From the NCBI GenBank assembly GCA_050693155.1, contig JBOGWA010000079.1, positions 1-8,008 of the forward strand: DNA of 8,008 bases, read 5' to 3'. The translations under genes were made by a program, and so were the position numbers. The stretch comes from JBOGWA01 sp050693155 (GTDB taxonomy: Bacteria; Actinomycetota; UBA4738; CALAEC01). The notes under the pieces are model-generated. The model had not been told where the DNA came from. It was given only the letters and a program-made list of their open reading frames with translations, and did no database searches. The stretch's first letter is position 1. The number at the start of each line of letters is the position of its first letter. Below are positions 1 through 5,604 of the stretch, in pieces.

Positions 1-516
1 TGGCTCGATGTCTGGCGACATGTGATGCGCGAGGCGGCCGAGCACGCGCCATTCCGGGAGGCGCTCCCGGTCGGGTTTGCGGCAGACCCGGAGTCTCTTG
101 GCGCAGAGATGAGAGGTCGGGCCGAGGAGTTCGCCGTGTGGTTCGAGAAGATGGCCGGCTCCGACTCGGCGGAGTCGTTCACGAGAAGCTTCTGGCGTCG
201 TCGCCGGCCGATTCTGGAAGGCCAACTCGTGCAGGTGGCCGCGCTCGACAGCCTCGGCCCCGAGACCTTGGTGTCGCGGCGGCCGGCCTTGATCTTCGAC
301 GTGTCGATCGAGGACGATGAGGCGGTCGTCTTGCTCGGGAACCGGGAGGTCTGGATGCCGCGCTTCGTTGCTCCGGCTCTTCGCTTCATCGAGGAGGCGA
401 ACGAGAGCTTCCGCGCACTCGATCTCCCCGACGGTCTCGACGAAGCGTCCAGGCTCGTTCTGTTGCGCCGGCTGGTTCGCGAGGGCGCTCTCGAAGTCTC
501 CGAGCTCCGTGACTGA
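1..516 (+). CDS. Probable cupin_4 (JmjC-like) oxygenase, C-terminal part; 5' truncated by window edge
   Basis: The reading frame is open from base 1, so the true start lies outside the window. What remains (171 codons, stop TGA) lacks the iron-binding double-stranded beta-helix, so the assignment rests on the C-terminal region alone. The first residues (WLDVW, then FREALPVGF) resemble the segment that follows the JmjC barrel in cupin_4/ROXA-type proteins, where a Trp-rich helix precedes an 'fR..lP' stretch. The last ~70 residues look like the winged-helix tail of that family: a hydrophobic strand, 'MPRFVAPALRFI', then 'LDLPDGLDEASRLVLLRRL' followed by 'VREGALEV' at fragment residues ~142-166. 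Known family members are Fe(II)/2-oxoglutarate oxygenases that hydroxylate ribosomal proteins or other substrates; the substrate here is unknown. The gene overlaps the next one by 8 nt, so co-translation is likely. Internal GTG/ATG codons at 22-27 are unlikely starts because the homologous-looking sequence continues upstream of them. Confidence 0.6.
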   Translation, partial: WLDVWRHVMREAAEHAPFREALPVGFAADPESLGAEMRGRAEEFAVWFEKMAGSDSAESFTRSFWRRRRPILEGQLVQVAALDSLGPETLVSRRPALIFDVSIEDDEAVVLLGNREVWMPRFVAPALRFIEEANESFRALDLPDGLDEASRLVLLRRLVREGALEVSELRD

Positions 517-1396
517 CGGGGGCGGTTGCGCGGCGCTCTCCGCCGCGGCCGGCGAGCCGCTTGCCGGGACGGCGTCGCGCATTCGGCACTGGTTGATGGT
601 GGAACAGCCGGGTCGCTGGGAGCACGACGCGTTGCTCGAAGGAGGACTCCCGCGGGCGGTGGGGGAACACCTGCGGCGAGAGGGCGACCGGCTCGGGGTC
701 CGCGTTCTTCTCATCCGCCGGAGGGACCGCCCGCGACCTGATCGTCGTCGGTGCTTTGCGGCATTCACCGGCCGACGGGAGCGACGACTCGCCATGTTCG
801 AGATCGAAGACCCTCGTGAACTCCTCGAACTCGATCTGGAGGCGTTGACGGAGGCGCGCTGGGCGCATTTCGGTGAACGAACAACCGGACCTGTTGTCCT
901 GATCTGCACGCACGGCAAACGCGATCCGGATTGCTCCCGCTTCGGCGGGCCGCCCGCTAGGGCGCTGGCTGCTCGCCCGGACGCGTGGGAGTGCACCCAC
1001 ATCGGCGGAGACCGATTTGCCGGGAACCTCGTCTGCTTTCCCCACGGCCTGTACTTTGGCCGCGTCGATGCCGACGCCGCGATGCTCGTCGCGGGAGAGT
1101 ACGAGACTGGGCGGATCGCCCTCGAGTACTACCGAGGCCGATCCGCTTACCCCTCGTCGGTCCAGGCGGCCGAACGCGAGCTCCGTCTTGCCCTGGATCT
1201 CGTCGGCGTGGACGACCTCGTGCTCGAAGGTCACGGGGAACGATCCGCCGGAGAACACGATGTCGTCTTTCGAATCCCTGGAGGTGAGGAGCGGAAGGTC
1301 AGCGTCCGCGAAGTTGCTCTCGACGCCCGATTGCTGACGTGCAAGGCGTCGGGTCCCTCCCCATCGCGCGCGTTCGAACTCGACGGAATTTCCTGA
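509..1396 (+). CDS. Sucrase/ferredoxin-like (Suc_Fer, Apd1-type) thioredoxin-fold [2Fe-2S] protein
   Basis: This is a 295-residue protein if it starts at GTG 509. That start overlaps the upstream stop (GTGACTGA) and places the family's N-terminal signature, Cys7 followed by 'LSAAAGEPLAGTA', at the right distance from the start. The core motif is Cys133-THGKRDPD-Cys142, then Trp160-Glu-Cys162-Thr-His164-Ile-Gly-Gly-Asp168-Arg-Phe-Ala, 'FPHGLYFGR' and 'RGRS...QAAE'. This is the Suc_Fer domain related to yeast Apd1, in which two Cys nine residues apart and two His four residues apart bind a [2Fe-2S] cluster. Here the Cys spacing (133/142) matches, but the second His position is Asp168. The protein has no signal peptide or membrane segment, so it is probably cytosolic, acting in electron transfer or redox work with an unknown partner. 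Translational coupling to the upstream oxygenase-like gene suggests a shared role. Longer upstream reading in this frame (from 317) is discounted because it runs through the preceding gene. Confidence 0.9.
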   Translation: MTDGGGCAALSAAAGEPLAGTASRIRHWLMVEQPGRWEHDALLEGGLPRAVGEHLRREGDRLGVRVLLIRRRDRPRPDRRRCFAAFTGRRERRLAMFEIEDPRELLELDLEALTEARWAHFGERTTGPVVLICTHGKRDPDCSRFGGPPARALAARPDAWECTHIGGDRFAGNLVCFPHGLYFGRVDADAAMLVAGEYETGRIALEYYRGRSAYPSSVQAAERELRLALDLVGVDDLVLEGHGERSAGEHDVVFRIPGGEERKVSVREVALDARLLTCKASGPSPSRAFELDGIS

Positions 1397-1421
1397 GAGC
1401 GGTTGGCTTCCTTCGCCCGGA

Positions 1422-1796
1422 TTACGAGCCCTGGGCCTCCGCATTCTTCAGCGCGACCTCGAGCGTCTTTTTGAACTCGTCGGTGGGACTGAACTCGACG
1501 ACCTCGGTCCCCTCGAAGATCTCCGGTGTGTGTCCGGGCCGGCAGTAGTAGGCCTCACCCGCTGTGATCTCTTCTGACCCCTCCGCGTAGTGGTAGACGA
1601 CCTTCCCTTTCAGGACGACCCCCCAGTGCCTCGCCTGGCACCTGTCGTCGGGGAGTCCCTTGAGAAGGGGCGCGAGGTCGGCGTCGGCTGTGTAGGTCTC
1701 GAACGCGACTGTGTAGTCGTCGATTTCCGTCATGCGGCCTTCGTAACCCTCCACCCTTGTCACTTCGCTGATCTGGTCCTTTGATACCTTCGGCAT
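1422..1796 (-). CDS. Small single-domain cupin protein
   Basis: A 124-residue protein of one cupin barrel. The visible cupin features are 'CQARHWGVVLKGKVVYHY' (His57, His69), a turn 'AEGSEEITAGEAYYCRPGHTP' with Gly80-Glu81 and His89, and the closing strand 'VVEFSP'. The CQxxHWGxVLKG to PGHTP pattern fits a group of short cupins seen in actinobacteria. The usual motif-1 HxH pair is not intact, so metal binding (perhaps through His57 and His89) is uncertain and the ligand or reaction cannot be named. ATG 1796 is preceded by a strong AAAGGGAGG element 4 nt away, which fixes the start. The gene is transcribed away from the dehydrogenase gene and converges on the Suc_Fer gene, with 25 bp between the stop codons. 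It therefore looks like a single-gene unit. Confidence 0.9.
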   Translation of the reverse strand: MPKVSKDQISEVTRVEGYEGRMTEIDDYTVAFETYTADADLAPLLKGLPDDRCQARHWGVVLKGKVVYHYAEGSEEITAGEAYYCRPGHTPEIFEGTEVVEFSPTDEFKKTLEVALKNAEAQGS

Positions 1797-1903
1797 CGAT
1801 CCTCCCTTTCCGGCTTCCTACCCGATTACCCTACTGATGATGAGAGTCTGATGCCACCTCCAGCCGCTGCGACGGTGCGCGGCGGGATCGGGAGATAGTG
1901 TCG
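1797..1903. promoter_or_regulatory. Divergent intergenic region between small cupin and dehydrogenase genes
   Basis: This 107-bp gap separates two genes that are read outward, so it should carry promoters for both. It is less GC-rich in the middle (around 1818-1852) than the flanking genes. No convincing -35/-10 pair or long palindrome was found by eye. The ribosome sites sit at its two ends: AAAGGGAGG (minus) for the cupin and GGGAG at 1890-1894 (plus) for the dehydrogenase. Confidence 0.4.
1801..1809 (-). promoter_or_regulatory. Ribosome binding site of the small cupin gene
   Basis: On the minus strand the sequence AAAGGGAGG ends 4 nt before the ATG at 1796. It is a purine-rich Shine-Dalgarno match and the clearest support for that start codon. 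Confidence 0.7.
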
Positions 1904-2920
1904 ATGCGGCAACTGGTGTTCGTCGAGCCCGGCCACCTCGAATGGCGCGAGGAGGTCGAGCCGTCATTACGGGACCCCGGAGATGCGCTCGTTCGGCCCG
2001 TCGCCGCGGCCGCTTGCGACCTGGACGGCGCCGTCATCCGTGGCCTTGTGCCCCTCCCCGGGCCGTTCCCCTTCGGCCACGAGTTCGTCGCCGACGTCGC
2101 GGAGGTCGGGCCGGCGGTAAGCGCCTTCTCTCAGGGACAACGCGTGATCGTTCCGTTCTCGATCTCTTGCGGAACCTGCGGGCACTGCACCCGCGGTCTC
2201 ACCGCGCATTGCTCGACGGTGCAACGAAACGCGATGTACGGCGTCGCCCCGATCGGCGGGGATTGGGGAGGTGCAATCGCGGACCTCGTGCGAGTGCCGT
2301 TTGCGGATCACATGCTCGTCCCGTTGCCGAGCGGCGTTGAATCGGCGACGGTGGCGAGCGCGAGCGACAACCTCCCCGATGCGTGGCGGGGAGTCGGGCC
2401 TCAGCTGGACGACCTTCCTGAGGCGTCGGTCCTGGTGGTCGGCGGAGGCGCGCCGAGCATCGGCCTGTACGCCGCGGCGATCGCTCGAGCGTTGGGTGCG
2501 TCGAGCGTTGACTACGTCGACCGGGACCCCGAGCGCCTTCGCCTCGCCGAATCGTTCGGGGCGAACGCGATCGAGGGGTTTCCGGAGGAGCGCATCGGCC
2601 CCTACCCGATCACGTTCGATGCGAGCGCCCATCCGAAAGGGCTTCGGCTTGCCATCGTCGCAACGGAACCCGGGGGTTGGTGCACGAGCGCGGGGATCTA
2701 TTACCAGCCGGAAACGCCGGTGCCGTTGCTTGCAATGTACGACCGCGGGATCACGTTCCGGACCGGCCGGCCGCACGCGCGACCCACGATTCCGCGAATC
2801 CTCGACTTGGTGGCGAGCGGCAAGCTGGACCCGGATCCGATCGCGACGGTGGTCTCCTGGGATGAGGCGCCTGAGGCGTTTCGGGAGCCTCCGCTCAAGC
2901 TGATCCTGGTTCGAGACTAG
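1904..2920 (+). CDS. Zinc-dependent alcohol dehydrogenase (MDR superfamily)
   Basis: A 338-residue medium-chain dehydrogenase from ATG 1904. GTG 1898, two codons upstream, is possible, but the GGGAG at 1890-1894 is spaced better (9 nt) for the ATG. The N-terminal GroES-like domain carries the catalytic zinc site: Cys38 in 'ACDLDGAV' and His59-Glu60 in 'PFGHEF'. A complete structural-zinc loop follows, Cys89, Cys92, Cys95 and Cys103 ('CGTCGHCTRGLTAHC'). 'SASDNLPDAWRG' (~152-163) lies where the third catalytic ligand and substrate-pocket helix normally occur. The Rossmann domain starts at ~175 with 'VLVVGGGAPSIGLYAA'. Asp206 in 'DYVDRD' at the end of the second strand suggests NAD(H) rather than NADP(H). 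Members oxidise alcohols or polyols or reduce aldehydes; the substrate cannot be deduced. The stop lies 5 nt before an alpha/beta hydrolase gene, so the two are probably one operon and may act on successive intermediates. Confidence 0.93.
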   Translation: MRQLVFVEPGHLEWREEVEPSLRDPGDALVRPVAAAACDLDGAVIRGLVPLPGPFPFGHEFVADVAEVGPAVSAFSQGQRVIVPFSISCGTCGHCTRGLTAHCSTVQRNAMYGVAPIGGDWGGAIADLVRVPFADHMLVPLPSGVESATVASASDNLPDAWRGVGPQLDDLPEASVLVVGGGAPSIGLYAAAIARALGASSVDYVDRDPERLRLAESFGANAIEGFPEERIGPYPITFDASAHPKGLRLAIVATEPGGWCTSAGIYYQPETPVPLLAMYDRGITFRTGRPHARPTIPRILDLVASGKLDPDPIATVVSWDEAPEAFREPPLKLILVRD

Positions 2921-2925
2921 CTCCC

Positions 2926-3810
2926 ATGGCTGGCGTTCCTTCCGACGTTCTTGATTGGCAACGAGCGGGGCGATTCGTCTCGGTTCGAGGCGACGAGGTC
3001 TTCGTTGTGGACGTGGGCGGCAAAGGGGCCGAGACCGTGCTCATCCTGCACGGCTTCCCAGGGTCATCCTTCGATTGGCGTGGAGTGGTTCCGCATCTGG
3101 CCGAGCGGTTTCGGGTCCTCGCTCTCGATTTCTTGGGGTATGGCCTCTCAGCGAAGCCTGAGGAGGCGCGCTTCTCACTCTTCGAGCAAGCCGATCTCGT
3201 GGAGGAAGTCGCTCGACATGCGGAGATCGAGCGGTGCTCCCTGCTGAGCCATGACATGGGAGACAGCGTTGCCGCCGAGCTCCTCATGCGGTCTGTCGAA
3301 GGGCGGCTTTCGTTCGGCATCGACCGGGCGACCCTTACCAACGGCTCGATCTTCATCGACATGGCGCAGCTGTCCGCGGGTCAGGAGGCGCTGCTTGCGA
3401 TGCCCGACGAGCCGCTTGCCGATCCGCTCCCGCTCGAGGCGTTCCGCCCCGGGCTTGCCGCGACGTTCGGATCAGACCACCCGCCGGCGGATACCGAGCT
3501 CGAGGCGATGGTTTGGTTGATCGGCAACAATAATGGCGACCGCCTGCTTCCGCGTCTCATCCGCTACATCGAAGAGCGGCGCGAGAACCAGGATCGGTGG
3601 ACCGCCGGCCTCGTGGAATATCCGGGCCCGATGACCGCGATTTGGGGGGAACAGGATCCGATCGCCGTGGTCGGAATGGCTCACCATCTGAAGGAGCTCC
3701 GCCCGGAAACCGAGGTCGTGACCTGGCCGGACGTAGGTCACTGGCCTTCGATCGAGGTTCCCGAACGGCTCGCAACGGCTGTGGCGGACCGGCTCAGCGT
3801 CGCTTGGTGA
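2926..3810 (+). CDS. MEST-like alpha/beta hydrolase with Asp nucleophile
   Basis: A 294-residue single-domain alpha/beta hydrolase. 'LILHGFPGSSFDW' (~39-51) is the oxyanion-hole strand and loop, 'ALDFLGYGLSAKP' follows at ~66-78, and the nucleophile elbow 'LLSHDMGDSVA' places Asp110 as nucleophile. Asp244 ('WGEQDP') and His272 ('VGHWPSIEVPER') complete the triad. An Asp nucleophile points to the epoxide hydrolase/haloalkane dehalogenase branch rather than Ser esterases. The residue after the nucleophile is Met, not the Trp that binds halide in dehalogenases, so dehalogenation is unlikely. Several blocks ('FSLFEQAD', 'LTNGSIF', 'NNNGD', 'RYIEERRE..DRWTAGL') match, from memory, the animal MEST/PEG1 protein, whose substrate is unsettled. 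There is no signal peptide. The start at ATG 2926 follows the dehydrogenase stop by 5 nt and has no clear ribosome site of its own, so coupled translation is probable. The 3' end overlaps the convergent tag gene by 17 nt. Confidence 0.92.
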   Translation: MAGVPSDVLDWQRAGRFVSVRGDEVFVVDVGGKGAETVLILHGFPGSSFDWRGVVPHLAERFRVLALDFLGYGLSAKPEEARFSLFEQADLVEEVARHAEIERCSLLSHDMGDSVAAELLMRSVEGRLSFGIDRATLTNGSIFIDMAQLSAGQEALLAMPDEPLADPLPLEAFRPGLAATFGSDHPPADTELEAMVWLIGNNNGDRLLPRLIRYIEERRENQDRWTAGLVEYPGPMTAIWGEQDPIAVVGMAHHLKELRPETEVVTWPDVGHWPSIEVPERLATAVADRLSVAW

Positions 3811-4366
3811 GCTGCGAGTAGCGGAAGCAGCTCGTGACGTGGTCGTTCACCAGACCGACGGCCTGCATGAACGCGTAGCAGACGACCGGCCCGACAAAGC
3901 GGAAGCCGCGACTTTTCATGTCCTTGCTCATCGCGCGAGATTCGTCGGTCTCGGCGGGAATGTTGCGAACCGAGCGCCACCGTCCGACGAGCGGACGACC
4001 ACCAACGAAGGCCCAGACGTAGGCGTCGAGGGAGCCGAACTCCTTTCGAACAGCGAGCGTTGCGCGCGCGTTGGCGACCGCGGATTCGACCTTCGCTCGG
4101 TTCCGGACGATTTCAGGGTTCTGAAGCAGCCGCTCGACCCGACGGCCGTCGAATCGCGCGACCTTCGCCGGGTCGAAGCCGCGAAAAGCCTCCCGATAGC
4201 CCTCGCGCTTGTTCAGAATCGTCGACCACGAGAGCCCGGCTTGGGCGCCCTCGAGCACAAGCATCTCGAACAAGTGATCATCGTCGTGAGACGGGACCCC
4301 CCACTCCTGGTCGTGGTACGCGAGGTAGAGCTCGTTCCCTGCGATGCCCCAGTCGCAGCGTTTCAT
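3794..4366 (-). CDS. tag: DNA-3-methyladenine glycosylase I
   Basis: A 190-residue protein matching the usual ~187 residues of Tag. It excises N3-methyladenine from alkylated DNA as the first step of base excision repair in the cytosol. The family opening 'MKRCDW' and 'YHDQEWG' is present. The HhH-fold zinc snap is complete: Cys4, His18, His176 and Cys180 ('NDHVTSC') correspond to Cys4, His17, His175 and Cys179 of the E. coli enzyme. Glu39 and Trp47 ('LEGAQAGLSW') line the base pocket. I chose ATG 4366: it overlaps the stop of the upstream Fur-family gene as ATGA, has GAAGG 5 nt upstream, and puts Cys4 at its canonical position. An in-frame ATG at 4393 would add nine non-conserved residues. 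The gene is the second in a two-gene unit with the regulator, so its expression probably follows that promoter. Its stop lies inside the last codons of the convergent hydrolase gene. Confidence 0.97.
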   Translation of the reverse strand: MKRCDWGIAGNELYLAYHDQEWGVPSHDDDHLFEMLVLEGAQAGLSWSTILNKREGYREAFRGFDPAKVARFDGRRVERLLQNPEIVRNRAKVESAVANARATLAVRKEFGSLDAYVWAFVGGRPLVGRWRSVRNIPAETDESRAMSKDMKSRGFRFVGPVVCYAFMQAVGLVNDHVTSCFRYSQLTKRR

Positions 4367-4803
4367 CGACGCCTTCGCAGGCGACGCTGACATTTCGCGC
4401 ACAGACCGGAGATCGCGTAGTGCCGGAGATCGGGATCGAACCCTCGATGCTGACGGATGAGCCGTCGGAGAGCTCCCGCCTCCTCGAGGGAGAAGTCGTC
4501 TTCGGCGCCGCAATTGGAGCAGGTGAGGTGGACGTGGTCACCCTCTCCGACGCGGTGGTATTCGGCGCCGCGATCGGAGTGCGCGTGCTGGATGATTCCC
4601 AGATCCTCGAGCACCGAGAGCGTGCGGTAGATCGTCGATGTGTTGACCGCCGGCATCCGTGAACGCACACGCCGGGCAACCTTTTGGGGGCTGATGTGCC
4701 CGTGGCTTTCGAGGATCTCCTCGAGGATCGCCTGTCGCTGTGGGGTCAGGCGATACCCACGCTCCCGGAGGGTGGCAACGATGGAGCCGGCGTCCTCCAC
4801 CAT
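4363..4803 (-). CDS. Fur-family metal- or peroxide-responsive repressor
   Basis: A 146-residue protein, the full usual length for Fur, Zur or PerR. The N-terminal winged helix begins 'LRERGYRLTPQRQAILEEI' (~12-30), with the recognition helix 'NTSTIYRTLSVLEDLGII' at ~54-71. The dimerisation domain has both structural zinc pairs, Cys95-x2-Cys98 ('HLTCSNCGAEDDF') and Cys135-x2-Cys138 ('GLCAKC'). Possible regulatory ligands include Glu81, His83, His90 and His92. The tail ends in an Arg-rich stretch (RRLRRRR). I cannot tell iron (Fur), zinc (Zur) or peroxide (PerR) sensing from the sequence alone. No metal transporter, catalase or siderophore gene is nearby to decide. ATG 4803 is the only plausible start, since the next Met is at residue 50; its ribosome site is weak. 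The stop overlaps the tag start by ATGA. A perfect inverted repeat ends 9 nt upstream of the ATG, suggesting autoregulation. Confidence 0.95.
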   Translation of the reverse strand: MVEDAGSIVATLRERGYRLTPQRQAILEEILESHGHISPQKVARRVRSRMPAVNTSTIYRTLSVLEDLGIIQHAHSDRGAEYHRVGEGDHVHLTCSNCGAEDDFSLEEAGALRRLIRQHRGFDPDLRHYAISGLCAKCQRRLRRRR

Positions 4804-4812
4804 CCGAGCCTA

Positions 4813-4835
4813 CTGCACATCAATTGCATGTGCAG
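4813..4835. promoter_or_regulatory. Inverted repeat upstream of the Fur-family gene, candidate operator
   Basis: Arms CTGCACAT (4813-4820) and ATGTGCAG (4828-4835) are exact reverse complements, separated by the AT-rich 7-base spacer CAATTGC. The element lies in the 44-bp gap between the secreted-protein stop and the regulator start, ending 9 nt from the start codon. Fur-family repressors commonly bind palindromes of this size at their own promoters, so autoregulation is the simplest reading. It is not a good terminator for the upstream gene, because no T-run follows it on the minus strand. Binding is inferred, not shown. Confidence 0.6.
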
Positions 4836-4847
4836 AACCGCCCGCAA

Positions 4848-5501
4848 CTAGGCGCAGCTTTTGCCTTTGGTTGGCGTGCAGGTGAACTCGATCGACGCCG
4901 GCGCGTCCGGTGAGTCGTATTGGATGCGCGCAACAAACGGAGACAAGATCGCGCCTCCGGGATCCGGGATGTCGAACTCAATGACAGGGCTCACCTGGAA
5001 TAGCAGGAAACTCTTCGCGGTGAAGTTCACCTTCGGGATGACGGCCTCGACCGTGGCGCCGAGGCTCGCTTCGACCTCCCCAGCAGGCTTCGGGTAGCTC
5101 TCGTTGCAGAGAGCAGCTCCATCTGCCGCGGTATCCGGCCAGACGCGAATCAGGATCGTCCCAGGAGTTCCCTGGGTCGGGAACGTCACTTTGATATCGC
5201 CGGTGATCTTGCCGGAAACGTTCCCGATCCAAACGGGGAAGAGGTTGTTGCCCGCGCAGTTGACGTTCGGCCCGACGACATAGTTCGTGATCTGCTTCGA
5301 CTTGCTGCTTCCCGTGGGCTTCTTAACATCCATCGGGAGGAAATCGCTGTTGTGCACGAAGCTGTCTTCCTCGCCGAAGCCAGAGGTTCCATGAAGGTAC
5401 AGCACGGTCTTGACCCCCTTGGCCTTCTTGGCGTCTGCGGGGGCCCCGATTCCTGCTATGAGGAGGCCTGCAGCTAGTACGACCGTGACGACTCGTCTCA
5501 T
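4848..5501 (-). CDS. Secreted protein of unknown function
   Basis: A 217-residue protein I do not recognise. ATG 5501 is fixed by a textbook AAGGAGG 6 nt upstream and by the signal peptide it exposes. That peptide has Arg2-Arg3, a hydrophobic core 'VVTVVLAAGLLIAGIGA', and a probable signal peptidase I site after Ala24 (ADA|KK). No lipobox Cys is present, so the mature protein is probably released or cell-wall associated. The mature part begins Lys-rich, then looks like an all-beta fold, with alternating hydrophobic strands, many Gly/Pro/Thr turns, and 'LYLHGTSGFGEEDSF', 'NLFPVWIGNVSG' and 'ARIQYDSPDAPASIEF'. It has four Cys: in 'NVNCAGN', 'ALCNES' and the C-terminal 'FTCTPTKGKSCA', enough for two disulfides. 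The C-terminus resembles a carbohydrate-binding or jelly-roll sandwich in style only, and no catalytic motif is visible. It sits upstream of the regulator on the same strand and divergent from the metallophosphatase gene. Read-through into the regulator across 44 bp is possible. Confidence 0.82.
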   Translation of the reverse strand: MRRVVTVVLAAGLLIAGIGAPADAKKAKGVKTVLYLHGTSGFGEEDSFVHNSDFLPMDVKKPTGSSKSKQITNYVVGPNVNCAGNNLFPVWIGNVSGKITGDIKVTFPTQGTPGTILIRVWPDTAADGAALCNESYPKPAGEVEASLGATVEAVIPKVNFTAKSFLLFQVSPVIEFDIPDPGGAILSPFVARIQYDSPDAPASIEFTCTPTKGKSCA

Positions 5502-5604
5502 GCTCGTCCTCCTTGCGTTGGAGCGGCTCGGGCGTCGCTCGTTCCGATCTAGGGGTTTCGCCGCAAACGCCCGATTCCCTTCACGCGTAGCCTGGTCCAA
5601 CCAC
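5502..5604. promoter_or_regulatory. Divergent intergenic region between secreted protein and CapA-type genes
   Basis: A 103-bp gap between outward-reading genes that should hold a promoter for each. It contains an imperfect inverted repeat, GGGGTTT at 5552-5558 and AAACGCCC at 5565-5572, with one bulged base and a 6-nt centre. That repeat could be an operator or a chance match. I could not assign -35/-10 hexamers with confidence. No ribosome site of note precedes ATG 5605. Confidence 0.4.
5508..5514 (-). promoter_or_regulatory. Ribosome binding site of the secreted-protein gene
   Basis: AAGGAGG on the minus strand, with 6 nt between it and ATG 5501, is a near-perfect anti-16S match. It is the strongest ribosome site in the window, implying efficient translation and excluding the longer upstream open frame. 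Confidence 0.85.

Noticed and set aside
386..1444. Long minus-strand open frame (352 codons) opposite the Suc_Fer gene
   Set aside because: Its translation is Arg/Pro/Ser-rich without any domain, while the plus strand encodes a clear family protein. It is a GC-driven shadow frame.
1967..2776. Minus-strand open frame (269 codons) opposite the alcohol dehydrogenase
   Set aside because: Low-complexity Arg-rich translation opposite an intact, motif-complete dehydrogenase.
2926..3810. Haloalkane dehalogenase assignment for the alpha/beta hydrolase
   Set aside because: The Asp nucleophile fits, but the adjacent halide-binding Trp is Met111, and HGFP rather than HGNP/HGEP follows the oxyanion strand.
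3839..4390. Plus-strand open frame (183 codons) across tag
   Set aside because: It is antisense to tag, which has every zinc ligand and full length.
4500..4580. Near-repeat TTCGGCGCCGC(A/G)AT(T/C)GGAG occurring twice about 60 bp apart
   Set aside because: Both copies are inside the Fur-family coding frame (S-N-C-G-A-E and S-D-R-G-A-E) and are explained by similar codons, not by a DNA repeat.
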